Assembly (NCBI RefSeq): GCF_005280735.1 | Contig: NZ_CP040078.1 | Span: 2,480,001-2,544,000 of the forward strand | Origin: Trinickia violacea | Lineage (GTDB): Bacteria; Pseudomonadota; Gammaproteobacteria; Burkholderiales; Burkholderiaceae | DNA: 64,000 bases | Reading direction: 5' to 3' | Shown: one piece after another, positions 8,581-17,204 of the stretch | Layout: every line of letters begins with the position of its first letter | Numbering within the stretch: the first letter of the stretch is position 1 | Translations under genes and position numbers: made by a program | Notes under the pieces: generated by a model | Seen by the model: the letters and a program-made list of their open reading frames with translations, nothing else | Database searches by the model: none | Told to the model about the DNA's origin: nothing

Positions 8581-9389
8581 GCGACATCACGACGACTCGC
8601 GGACAACGCTGGTTCCGTGCGCTCGCAGGCGAGCCTCGCACGGCCGCGCCGGTATGGTCCAGCGATGCCGCCCTCGGCGCCGATACCGCACGCTTCATTG
8701 CGGTCGTGCCCGATGCCGGCAATCGCTTTCCGCGCGCGGTCGATAACGTTGTCGGGCTCGAACAAGGCTGGCAACTGGCGCGCGTCGTCCGCGACACGAT
8801 GAAAGAAGACGCGGGTACGAGCACGCGCCGCCCGATCGTCGCGATCGTCGACGTGAAAAGCCAGGCATACGGATATCGCGAGGAAATGCTCGGCATTCAT
8901 CTCGCGTGTGCGGCGGCCGTCGATGCCTATGCGGCTGCGCGTGCCGCCGGGCATCCCGTGGTGGCGCTGATCGTCGGGCCGGCCATGTCGGGGGCATTCC
9001 TCGCGCATGGCTATCAGGCGAATCGGATCGTGGCGCTCGACGCGCCGGGCATCGCTGTGCACGCGATGGGCAAGGATTCGGCGGCGCGCGTGACGCGCCG
9101 CTCGGTCGAAGCGCTCGACGAGCTCGGCGAAACGATCACGCCGATGTCGTACTCGCTCTCGGCGTTTGCCAAGCTGGGTCTGCTCGACACGCTGATCGGC
9201 GGCGTGGACGCCGATGCGCCGACCGGCGCGCAAATCGAACGCGTGCGCGGCGTGTTGACCGAAGCCGTGCAAAGCGCGCGCAGCGGTACGAGGGACTTGT
9301 CGCACCGGCTCGAATCCGCAGCGGCAAAGACGACGCGCGCCGCATCGATCGAAGCGCGGCGGCGTCTTGCCGAGCAATGGGATGCGTAA
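8577..9389 (+). CDS. mdcE: malonate decarboxylase gamma subunit
   Basis: 270-residue partner of MdcD in the decarboxylase half-reaction. It has the second carboxyltransferase lobe, with EEMLGIHLACAAAVDAYAAA and GPAMSGAFLAHGYQANRIVA. Translation starts at ATG 8577 behind GGAGGAG, overlapping the mdcD stop, and the stop shares a base with the mdcG start (TAATG). Length is typical for MdcE. Confidence 0.94.
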   Translation: MSDITTTRGQRWFRALAGEPRTAAPVWSSDAALGADTARFIAVVPDAGNRFPRAVDNVVGLEQGWQLARVVRDTMKEDAGTSTRRPIVAIVDVKSQAYGYREEMLGIHLACAAAVDAYAAARAAGHPVVALIVGPAMSGAFLAHGYQANRIVALDAPGIAVHAMGKDSAARVTRRSVEALDELGETITPMSYSLSAFAKLGLLDTLIGGVDADAPTGAQIERVRGVLTEAVQSARSGTRDLSHRLESAAAKTTRAASIEARRRLAEQWDA

Positions 9390-10111
9390 TGAACGCCATG
9401 GCGCCGGACATCACGCGCGCATGCGCACTGCCGCCTTGGACGGCAAATGCACCCGTCACGCCGGACGGACGCTGGCGCGCGCACGATCTGCTGAAACTGC
9501 GGCGACTGCCTGAACTGCCCGGGGAACCGGCGTGGGTGCGAAGCGCGTTTGCCCGCGCGCCGTTCGCCGTCGTGCGGCGCGCCGAATCAGCGGCGGGTTT
9601 CGTCGCGATCGGCGTGCGCGGCGCGGAACGCAACGCGCGCTATGGCACGTGGGCCGAAGCCGCAGACATCGAAGCGGTCATCGCACCGGAGGATTTGGCC
9701 GGGATGCTGCCTACCATCGACCGCGCACCGTATCCGGTATACAAAATTTTGAACGCCGTACGCCAGACACGCTGTCTGTCGGCATTCATCTGGGGACCGA
9801 CGGGAAGCGCCGGCTTCGAACTCGCGACCGGACTGCCGACGGTCACGTCATCCAGCGACCTCGACCTGCTGGTTCGAACGCCGACGCTGCTTTCGATGGA
9901 CACAGCACGCGCCTTGCTCGACGAATTGACGGCTCACGCCACCCGCGCCGGCACCCGGATCGACGTGCAACTGGAAACGCCGGCAGGCGGCGTCGCGCTC
10001 GCCGAATTCGCCTCGACCAAGGCGCGCGTGCTGGCTCGCAGCGCGCAAGGTCCGCGACTCGTCGCCGATCCGTGGGCCACGGCCGAAGCCCATGCGCAGG
10101 AGTCGACGTAA
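9389..10111 (+). CDS. mdcG: malonate decarboxylase holo-ACP synthase
   Basis: 240-residue phosphoribosyl-dephospho-CoA transferase that attaches the prosthetic group to Ser25 of MdcC. It has a nucleotidyltransferase-type active site: GSAGFELATGLP followed by SDLDLLVR, whose paired aspartates fit metal binding. ATG 9389 overlaps the mdcE stop. The frame is open further upstream, but only this start fits the family length. Its own stop overlaps the mdcH start as TAATG. Confidence 0.92.
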   Translation: MNAMAPDITRACALPPWTANAPVTPDGRWRAHDLLKLRRLPELPGEPAWVRSAFARAPFAVVRRAESAAGFVAIGVRGAERNARYGTWAEAADIEAVIAPEDLAGMLPTIDRAPYPVYKILNAVRQTRCLSAFIWGPTGSAGFELATGLPTVTSSSDLDLLVRTPTLLSMDTARALLDELTAHATRAGTRIDVQLETPAGGVALAEFASTKARVLARSAQGPRLVADPWATAEAHAQEST

Positions 10112-11037
10112 TGCTCGCTTATCTCTTCCCGGGTCAAGGGGCGCAAAGCGCCGGGTTCCTGCACCGCCTGCCGGCCCATGCCGCAATCCAAGACACGCTG
10201 GCGGAAGCCTCGCACGTCCTGAGCACCGACGTGCTGACACTCGACACCGCCGAAGCGCTCCGCTCGACCGTTGCGGTGCAACTCACGCTCGTGATTGCGG
10301 GCGTCGCGATGACGCGCCATCTTGCGGCTGAAGGACTGTTCGCGGAGATGAGCGCCGGCTTGTCGATCGGCGCGTATGCAGCCGCCGTGAGCTGCGAAGC
10401 CTTGGCGTTCGCCGACGCGCTGCGGATGGCAAAAAAACGCGCCGAATTGATGGAGAGCGCCTATCCGGGTGGCTATGGCTTGTCGGCAATATCGGGCTTG
10501 ACCGAACACGAAATCGAAACGTTGACGCGCGAGGCCACGAAAGTCTCCGCAGAACGCGTCTATATCGGTAATGTGAATGCCCCTCGGCAAATCGTCGTTG
10601 CCGGCTCGGACTCCGCGCTCGAGGCATTCAACGAGCGCGCGCTCGCGGCGGGCGCGCGCAAGGCGAAGCGGCTCGACGTCAGTGTGCCGTCGCATTGCGA
10701 ACTGCTCGCCCACGCCTCGGACGAACTGCTCGCCTACAGCGCCGGCGTGCCGTTTCGCGCGCCGCGCAGCACCTACATCGGCAATCGCGGCGCTCGCCCA
10801 CTGCATACGGCCGATGCGATCCGGGACGACCTCGTCACCAACATGCGTCACACGGTGCGCTGGTTCGATGCGCTCTCGGTGATGATCGAGATGGGGGCGA
10901 CGGTGCTCGTCGAAGCGCCGCCTGGGCAAGTGCTGACCGACATTGCCAGCGATGCGTACCCCGAGGTCCATGCGCTCGCTTCAAGCACGATCGCTCAAGA
11001 CAAGCTTGCTGAAACGATTCGAAGACGGCTGGTGTGA
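10111..11037 (+). CDS. mdcH: malonyl-CoA:ACP transacylase of malonate decarboxylase
   Basis: 308-residue FabD-like acyltransferase that loads malonyl groups from malonyl-CoA onto MdcC, priming the decarboxylase. It has the opening YLFPGQGAQSAG, nucleophile Ser85 in AGLSIGAYAA (variant of GHSxG with Leu for His) and the distal SVPSHCELL histidine. It is the last gene of the operon and ends convergently 83 bases from the beta-lactamase stop. No mdcL, mdcM or mdcR follows, unlike the Pseudomonas cluster. Confidence 0.93.
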   Translation: MLAYLFPGQGAQSAGFLHRLPAHAAIQDTLAEASHVLSTDVLTLDTAEALRSTVAVQLTLVIAGVAMTRHLAAEGLFAEMSAGLSIGAYAAAVSCEALAFADALRMAKKRAELMESAYPGGYGLSAISGLTEHEIETLTREATKVSAERVYIGNVNAPRQIVVAGSDSALEAFNERALAAGARKAKRLDVSVPSHCELLAHASDELLAYSAGVPFRAPRSTYIGNRGARPLHTADAIRDDLVTNMRHTVRWFDALSVMIEMGATVLVEAPPGQVLTDIASDAYPEVHALASSTIAQDKLAETIRRRLV

Positions 11038-11120
11038 TTGCCGATCGCTTTGAACCCATCCGGCACGTGGCGAAAAAGCGAAAGTGCGCGACGACGATCC
11101 GTTTCCGGTAACGCGGCGTC

Positions 11121-12008
11121 TCAACCCAGCGCGGCGGCCACGATGCGCGCTGCTGCTGCCAGCACGTCGTCGCGCGGCGACGCATCCTGGCGCGGCTGCG
11201 TGAAGTAGATCGCGATAACCAGCGGCGCCCCGGATGGCCGCCAAACCACACCGATATCGTTTGTCGTACCGTAGTCGCCCGTTCCGGTCTTGTCGCCCAC
11301 TTGCCAATCGGCGGGAACACCCGCGCGGATGCGCTTGCCCCCTGTCGTATTCGCACGCAGCCACGCCTGCAGTTGCTCGCGCTGGCGCGGCGCCAGCGCG
11401 TCGCCGAGCGCGAGCTGCTGCAGGCTGTGCGCCATCGACGCCGGCGTCGACGTATCGCGCAAATCGCCGGGAATCGCCGTATTCAGCTCGGTCTCCCAGC
11501 GGTCGAGCCGGAACGTCTCGTTGCCGATCGAACGCGCAAACGCGGTCACGGCCTGCGGTCCGCCGAGGATCTTCATCAACAAGTTGCCGGCCGTGTTGTC
11601 GCTGTAATCAATCGCCGCCGCGCAGAGTTCGGCGACCGTCATCCCGCTCGCCACATTCGGCTTCGTGATCGGAGAGTAGGTGACGAGGTCTTGTGTGGAA
11701 TAGATCACACGGCGTTCGAGCAACCCAGGCTCATTCTCGCTGCGCTTCAGAATCGCGGACGCCGCGATCACCTTGAACGTGCTGCAAAAGGCAAACCGCT
11801 CATCGGCGCGGTGCAGCAGGCGTGCGCCGCTGCCGGTGTCGATCGCGGCGAGCCCGAGCCGCCCGCCCGAAGACGCTTCGAGCTTCGCCAATTCGGCCTG
11901 CACCGTCGAATTGCGCTGCGGACCTGCGGTCAGCGAGGCACAAGCACCGACCAACGGCGTGGACACAGCAGCAAGCAAAAGCGAACGGCGCAGCGCGGAT
12001 GGCTTCAT
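11121..12008 (-). CDS. class A beta-lactamase, PenA-like
   Basis: 295-residue serine beta-lactamase. Landmarks in order are Ser76-Thr-Phe-Lys79 (Ambler SxxK), YSDN, WETELN carrying the general-base glutamate, and KTGTGDYGTTND. The N terminus has paired arginines and a lipobox LVGAC (Cys23), as in the Tat-exported, lipid-anchored PenA/PenI enzymes of Burkholderia. The residue before the active serine is Cys, as in PenA, but the KTGTG strand offers no partner cysteine at Ambler 238, so the disulfide of class A carbapenemases is not expected. No LysR-type penR gene lies beside it, unlike in Burkholderia cepacia-complex genomes. Confidence 0.93.
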   Translation of the reverse strand: MKPSALRRSLLLAAVSTPLVGACASLTAGPQRNSTVQAELAKLEASSGGRLGLAAIDTGSGARLLHRADERFAFCSTFKVIAASAILKRSENEPGLLERRVIYSTQDLVTYSPITKPNVASGMTVAELCAAAIDYSDNTAGNLLMKILGGPQAVTAFARSIGNETFRLDRWETELNTAIPGDLRDTSTPASMAHSLQQLALGDALAPRQREQLQAWLRANTTGGKRIRAGVPADWQVGDKTGTGDYGTTNDIGVVWRPSGAPLVIAIYFTQPRQDASPRDDVLAAAARIVAAALG

Positions 12009-12365
12009 GGGAATGTGATGTCGAGCGAGGGTTGAGAAGGTGCGATTGGACCTCGCGCTTTTCTCGATAGTTCACTCGCACTGAACCTTGCAGAGCGGCA
12101 TCGCGGCCCGCCGACAATCGACACTCCCGAAAACGCTCACCTATTCAAACGTTGCATGTATATGCATATATCGCGCAATTTAGCCCGTTATCGACCTGGA
12201 TTGGTAGGTGCTGGCGCAACGATTCGCGATAAACAGCCGTAGAAGTGCTAACGAACGCGCAGACTCGCCGTTATTCGAGTGCTATCAAAGGTGAGATTTT
12301 GCGGGACGTTGCGAGTCGACTGGCGACGACCCTGAGCGCAAACGCCCCGCTGCTGTCGCTAGTGC
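12009..12365. other. intergenic region upstream of the beta-lactamase
   Basis: About 357 bases between the beta-lactamase start and the stop of the LysM gene, which is on the same strand. It must hold the beta-lactamase promoter. It contains an AT-rich patch near 12155-12185 but I see no gene, clear promoter or operator. Confidence 0.5.
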
Positions 12366-13181
12366 TCAGCCGTGCCCGTTCGGCAGATACGGCATCGGAT
12401 CGACAGGCTTGCCGTCGCGGCGCACTTCGAACAGCACCGCGACTCGCGGACTGTCGACGTCGCCCATCTCGGCGATCTCCTCGCCTTGCTTCACGACGTC
12501 GCCCGTCTTCACGAGCAGCTTGCGGCTGTGCGAATAGGCCGTCAGAAAATCGGCGTTGTGCTGCACGATGATCAGGCTGCCATAGCCGTTCAAACCGGTG
12601 CCTGCGTACATCACACGCCCGGCCGCGGCAGCGCGGACCGGATCGCCCTCGTTGCCGCCGATTTCGATGCCGCGATTGTGACCCGGTTCGAACGGCTCGA
12701 TGACGGAACCGTCGGCGGGCCACGCGAGCGTGACGCGCTGCGAGTGGCGATCGAGCGTCTGCGCGGAAGCCGCGCTTCCGTTCGCCGCGCCGCGCACGGC
12801 AATCCGCAGCGATTCGCCGTTCGCCAAGCGCGGCTTGCGCTTCAGATGATTCCACGCAATCAGGTTCTTGACCGTGCAGCCGTGGCTCTTCGCGATGCTG
12901 CCAAGCGTATCGCCGCGCTTCACGACGTAGCTGATCCACTGTACTTGCGTCGACTGATCGCTCGCCGAATCGGCCGTATCGTCCCCGGCGGCGGAAGCGC
13001 CCGAGGCCGTCTGTGCCGCCGATGCCGCGCCGGCAGGTGGCGCGCCGGCCGCCATCGTGTCGCTCGAAGCGGGCGGCGCGACGGTCGCGCAACCGGCCAT
13101 GATGGCCGCCATCGCCGCGCCGGCGATGAGCGCCATGCTTCTGTCGAAATGACCTCGTCTCATCTTCGACTCGAACTCCAT
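12366..13181 (-). CDS. LysM/LytM-domain lipoprotein, NlpD-like
   Basis: 271-residue envelope protein (265 if ATG 13163, with GGAG upstream, is used). It has a signal peptide with lipobox MAGC, a low-complexity Ala/Ser linker, and a LysM peptidoglycan-binding domain (YVVKRGDTLGSIAKSHGC). A C-terminal M23/LytM fold follows. The M23 metal ligands are degenerate: NRGIE stands where HxGxD is expected and the final HxH histidine is missing, as in E. coli NlpD. It is therefore more likely an amidase activator than an active endopeptidase. It is not next to surE, pcm or rpoS, so it is probably a paralog rather than the main NlpD. Confidence 0.82.
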   Translation of the reverse strand: MEFESKMRRGHFDRSMALIAGAAMAAIMAGCATVAPPASSDTMAAGAPPAGAASAAQTASGASAAGDDTADSASDQSTQVQWISYVVKRGDTLGSIAKSHGCTVKNLIAWNHLKRKPRLANGESLRIAVRGAANGSAASAQTLDRHSQRVTLAWPADGSVIEPFEPGHNRGIEIGGNEGDPVRAAAAGRVMYAGTGLNGYGSLIIVQHNADFLTAYSHSRKLLVKTGDVVKQGEEIAEMGDVDSPRVAVLFEVRRDGKPVDPMPYLPNGHG

Positions 13182-13442
13182 TATTTCAAGGGCATCGCTG
13201 GTTCGAGCGGCACCCGCGTGGCGCCTTCATGAGCTGCATGCACACAGCTCCGTTGCTGCGGCGCCACGGTGACTTCCCATACGGCATGACGTGTTCGAAA
13301 TACAAAATACGAACGACGTCACCCCTAAAAATCCGATGCTGCATTGTAAAGGCAGCATCTCAAAAGTCACGCAGCCGACATGTAACCGACTGCAATCGAT
13401 CATTACAAATGCAACTGCCGCTTCCCGCGTGGCTCGCGCCGC

Positions 13443-15089
13443 CTACGCCGTTTCGAGCGAGGTTTCCGTCAAGACCGGCGCAACGCGTTCGCCTTCCCTA
13501 CGATTTGCGACCGCACGCGCCGGCGCCGAACTCCCGGAAACGCGGAACACTGCGACGGCCGTCGTCAGCCTGCGCGCCTGCTCTTCGAGCGAACTCGCCG
13601 CCGCTGCCGCCTGCTCGACGAGCGCCGCATTTTGCTGCGTGACTTCATCCATCTGCGCCACGGCGATGTTGACTTGATCGATACCCGTGCTCTGCTCGTG
13701 CGCGGCCGTCGCGATCTCGTTCATGATCGTGCTCACGCGCGCAATCGCCGAGACGATTTCATTCATCGTCGCCCCCGAACGCTCCACGAGCTCAGCCCCC
13801 GCTTCGACACGCGCCGACGATTCGCCGATCACGGTTTTGATTTCCTTCGCGGCCGCCGCACTGCGCTGCGCGAGCGAGCGCACTTCGCTCGCCACAACGG
13901 CGAAGCCGCGCCCTTGTTCGCCCGCGCGCGCCGCCTCGACCGCGGCGTTGAGCGCAAGAATATTGGTCTGGAAAGCGATGCCTTCGATCACGCCGACGAT
14001 GTCGGCGATCTTGCGCGAGTTGTCGACGATCTCCTGCATCGTGCCGACGACTTCCTGCGTGAGCTCGCCGCCTTGCGCCGCGAGGCCGGACGCACCCTGC
14101 GCGAGCGAACTCGCCTCCTGGGCGTTTTGCGCGGTCTGCTTGACGGTCGACGTGAGCTCTTCGATGCTGGCCGCCGTTTGCTCGAGCGAAGCCGCCTGTT
14201 CTTCGGTGCGCTGCGACAGATCCGTGTTGCCGGACGCGATTTCGCTCACGCCGGTGTCGATCGAATCCGCGCTGCTGCGCACCGTGCTGACCGTGGCCAC
14301 GAGCGACGCCTGCATCGTCTGCAGCCCCGCGGCAAGGCGGCCCATTTCGTTGTCGCCCGTGACCTCGACACGCCCCGTCAGATCGCCGTGCGCGATGCGC
14401 TGGAACTGCGCGATCGCCGCGTCGACCGGATGCACGATCGCGCGCACGAGCATCGCGCGCCCGAGCCACGCGCACACCAGCGAAACCAGCATGCCCGCCG
14501 CAACGACGATGCTCACGACTTGAAAGCGATCCTGCGCGGCCTGGAAACGTTGCGCGCCACGGTCGAGCTGCACCTTCTCGAGCGCTGCCGTGGCCTTGTC
14601 GTAAGCGTTGTAGAGCGCGGGCAGCTTCTTGCCCTGCAATTGCTGGAAGGCCGTCTTGTCACCCGATTTCAGCGCAGAAAGCGCGGGATCGATGCCGTCG
14701 TGCAGGAACGCGTCGCGCGCGTCCTGCAAGTCCTTGATGAGCGGCTGCACGTCGGGATCGCCGCCTGCTTGGCTCAGATAGTGAGCAAGACGCTCGTCCG
14801 ATACGCGGCGGTAGTCGTCCGCACGCTTGAGCACCGCGGCCGCGGCGTCCTGGTCGTTGATATCGCTGAGCGACGCGTAAGTCGCCAATGCGAGGCGCAA
14901 GCGCAGCAATTGCCCGGCGCTGCCGTCGATGTCCGCGACGGCTGGCGTATCGACCGCATACGTCTGCTGCAGCGATGCGTTGCCGGCACGCATCGACAGC
15001 AGTCCAATCGCGGCGCCCGCAACGAGCACGACCGCGAAGCACGAGACCATGAGAGTCAGCCACGCGCGAATCGAAAGGTTCTTCAGCAT
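13443..15089 (-). CDS. methyl-accepting chemotaxis protein
   Basis: 548-residue Tsr/Tar-class chemoreceptor. A first transmembrane helix (about residues 10-32) is followed by a four-helix-bundle type periplasmic sensor domain. A second membrane helix (about 190-213) leads into a HAMP domain and a long cytoplasmic coiled coil. The hairpin-tip signature is [20 protein letters not shown], the part that contacts CheA and CheW. ATG 15089 has GGAG upstream and is preferred over the adjacent TTG. No che genes are nearby. The ligand cannot be inferred. Confidence 0.92.
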   Translation of the reverse strand: MLKNLSIRAWLTLMVSCFAVVLVAGAAIGLLSMRAGNASLQQTYAVDTPAVADIDGSAGQLLRLRLALATYASLSDINDQDAAAAVLKRADDYRRVSDERLAHYLSQAGGDPDVQPLIKDLQDARDAFLHDGIDPALSALKSGDKTAFQQLQGKKLPALYNAYDKATAALEKVQLDRGAQRFQAAQDRFQVVSIVVAAGMLVSLVCAWLGRAMLVRAIVHPVDAAIAQFQRIAHGDLTGRVEVTGDNEMGRLAAGLQTMQASLVATVSTVRSSADSIDTGVSEIASGNTDLSQRTEEQAASLEQTAASIEELTSTVKQTAQNAQEASSLAQGASGLAAQGGELTQEVVGTMQEIVDNSRKIADIVGVIEGIAFQTNILALNAAVEAARAGEQGRGFAVVASEVRSLAQRSAAAAKEIKTVIGESSARVEAGAELVERSGATMNEIVSAIARVSTIMNEIATAAHEQSTGIDQVNIAVAQMDEVTQQNAALVEQAAAAASSLEEQARRLTTAVAVFRVSGSSAPARAVANRREGERVAPVLTETSLETA

Positions 15090-15347
15090 CAAATGATCTC
15101 CACTCTATGTGGTGGGGACGGCGGGTTCGCCGCTCCTCGCACTTTGCTCGCGCGCTGCACACCCGGCACACGCGCAGCCGAGGTCCAAATTAAATGGACG
15201 CCACATGGAATGGACTACGGCCGTTGTCAGGAAAACTTTACGGAGCGCAAGCGTGGCTTTCTGCCACAGGGTCGCGCGCACCCCGGCGCATGACGCCATG
15301 CGCCGGGATGCGGCTATGGGATCCGGGACGGGAAACCACCGAGCCGG

Positions 15348-16097
15348 TCAGGCGATCTCGAACTCGATACTGCCGATGCCCTCGATGGTCCCGCGCACGA
15401 TATCCGGCCCCTCGGCCATATAGATGCCGGTGTACGAGCCGGTAGTGAGCAGCGTGCGCGCCGGAATGGTCTGCCCGCTCTGCAACGTGCGCGTGACGAG
15501 CCAGACGACGAGACGTCGCGGATCGCCCGCGGGGTTGCTCGCCTGGCCGCTGAAGATCTCCTGATCGCCGCAATGAAAACTGACCTTCGGCGCGACGAAA
15601 TCGAAGCGCCGGTCGTAGCGCTTAGTCTCGCCGATCACGAGCGCGCCGTTGTTCTGCAGGTCCGCGAGCTGCGCGAGCTTGTCGACTTGCGGCCAAGCCT
15701 TGAAGCGGCTGTCGACCACCTCGACCACGACCGACATCGCATCGATCGCGTCGAGCACGTCGTCGGTGCGCTCGGCGAAGGTGTTGTCGATATCGGTGGC
15801 GAAGCTGAAGGCGATCTCGAGCTCGAGGCCGATGCGCGAGTAGTCGGCGCGGCGCACGCCGGTCTTCGCGCCGAACACCCTCGAAGCGGGGAGCGGCGCG
15901 CATTGCGGTTCGTCAGTGGGCGTCTTCGCGCCGATCTTGTAGCCGGCGCCGCCACCGAGCGCCGCGATCGTCAATTGTTGGGCGAGGTAAGCATCGGCGG
16001 GGCTGGCGGGAAGCAGGTCGTCCGCAAGCGTGTCGATCAGGGTGTGCGTGCGGCGCGCCTCGACGAGTCGAGCGGCCAGAGCTTGCATAGAGGCCAT
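15348..16097 (-). CDS. 2-keto-4-pentenoate hydratase/fumarylacetoacetase-family protein
   Basis: 249-residue protein of the MhpD-type hydratase branch of the FAH superfamily. These hydrate 2-hydroxypenta-2,4-dienoate or related dienoates in aromatic meta-cleavage pathways. Metal-ligand glutamates are visible in LELEIAF and VVVEVVDSRF, and KIGAKTP is the usual substrate-loop start. ATG 16097 is preceded by AGGAG at a long spacing. No other meta-cleavage gene is adjacent, so it is a stand-alone catabolic step. It shares its upstream region with a divergent GntR regulator that probably controls it. Confidence 0.82.
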   Translation of the reverse strand: MASMQALAARLVEARRTHTLIDTLADDLLPASPADAYLAQQLTIAALGGGAGYKIGAKTPTDEPQCAPLPASRVFGAKTGVRRADYSRIGLELEIAFSFATDIDNTFAERTDDVLDAIDAMSVVVEVVDSRFKAWPQVDKLAQLADLQNNGALVIGETKRYDRRFDFVAPKVSFHCGDQEIFSGQASNPAGDPRRLVVWLVTRTLQSGQTIPARTLLTTGSYTGIYMAEGPDIVRGTIEGIGSIEFEIA

Positions 16098-16244
16098 GGT
16101 GTGAGGTGTCTCCTTGCCTGAGTCGGATTCGAACGCGGATTGCGCGCCATCCGTTCGGTCGAATTGGCGCATGGATACGAAATGATAGACATTGAATGCA
16201 AGTTTGGCTCCACGGCTTCTCTTACCGTCTCGGAATTTTGCATT

Positions 16245-16254
16245 TGGTATACCA
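16245..16254. promoter_or_regulatory. TGGTATACCA palindrome, candidate GntR operator
   Basis: A perfect 10-base palindrome lies between the divergent hydratase and GntR genes. Its GTATAC core is typical of operators bound by FCD-type GntR regulators. A second inverted GTAT/ATAC pair occurs just inside the regulator gene near 16383-16395. Confidence 0.5.
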
Positions 16255-16372
16255 TAAACGCGACATTTTTCGCGCGCAAACACTTTCTTTGCGGTCGTCA
16301 GAAATGGACGAATCGCCGTGTAATGCTTATATTATCTGGGGTTACCCGGTTCTTGACGCGTGTATTCACAAT

Positions 16373-17110
16373 ATGGCATCTAGTATATTGCATACCAAAA
16401 CCGGCGATAGCCTGACCGAATCGACCGCATCCGGCGCCGCTGAATTCGCCGTCACCCGTCCGGTTCTGCACGAATCGGTGACCGGCGCGTTGCGCAAAAT
16501 GATCGTGGAAGGATCGCTTGCGCCAGGCGCGCGGCTCAACGAGCGGGAGTTATGTGCGGTGCTCGGCGTGTCGCGCACGCCGCTGCGCGAGGCGCTGAAG
16601 GTGCTCGCCGCGGAAGGCTTGATCGACCATCAGCCGAATCGTGGCGCCGTGGTCGCGGTCATGACCGAGGAGGAGATCGGCAATACGTTCGACCTGCTTG
16701 GCTGCCTCGAGAGTTTCGCGGGCGAACTGGCCTGCGCGAAGATCACCGATCCCGATCTGAACGAGCTGAAGGCGTTGCATTTTTCGATGCTGGCTTGCCA
16801 CTCGCGCGGCGACCTGCCCGGCTATTACGACTACAACCGGACGATCCACGACACGATCAATCTGCTCGCGGACAACGACGTCCTGCGGCAAACCTACTTG
16901 GCCCTGAACCGCCGCGTGGAAGGACTGCGCTTTCGCTCGAACCACGACGCGCAAAAATGGGCGCGCGCCGTGGCGGAACATGGACAGATGATCGAAGCGC
17001 TGGAAGCGCGTGACGGCACGAGAATGGCCAGGCTCATGCGCCAGCATCTCGACGAGAAGAAACAGGCGGTGCTTGGCGCGATGCGCGCTGCCGCCAAGCC
17101 CGCGGCGTAA
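16373..17110 (+). CDS. GntR/FCD transcriptional regulator
   Basis: 245-residue regulator. Its winged helix contains ESVTGALRKMIVEGSLAPGARL and LGVSRTPLREALKVLAAEGL, followed by a helical FCD effector domain with histidines placed for metal or acid-ligand binding (HFSMLACH, NRTIHDTINLL). ATG 16373 is chosen because the frame upstream is of unlike composition, although it stays open to 16196. It diverges from the hydratase gene, and the intergenic GTATAC palindrome supports local and self control. Confidence 0.85.
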   Translation: MASSILHTKTGDSLTESTASGAAEFAVTRPVLHESVTGALRKMIVEGSLAPGARLNERELCAVLGVSRTPLREALKVLAAEGLIDHQPNRGAVVAVMTEEEIGNTFDLLGCLESFAGELACAKITDPDLNELKALHFSMLACHSRGDLPGYYDYNRTIHDTINLLADNDVLRQTYLALNRRVEGLRFRSNHDAQKWARAVAEHGQMIEALEARDGTRMARLMRQHLDEKKQAVLGAMRAAAKPAA

Positions 17111-17204
17111 CGGGCGCGGCACCCCCGCCTCGCCCGTTGGACGCCGACTGTCGAGCATCGGCGCGACGCACGTCACCCCCAGCCCACTCTTCTTACTTCG
17201 CGTT

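Noticed and set aside
11121..12008. Carbapenemase call for the beta-lactamase
   Set aside because: The Cys before the active serine is present, but KTGTG shows Gly at the partner position, so the carbapenemase disulfide is not supported.
12150..12180. AT-rich, partly palindromic TGCATGTATATGCATATA stretch upstream of the beta-lactamase
   Set aside because: Symmetry is imperfect and no regulator is adjacent; I could not support it as an operator.
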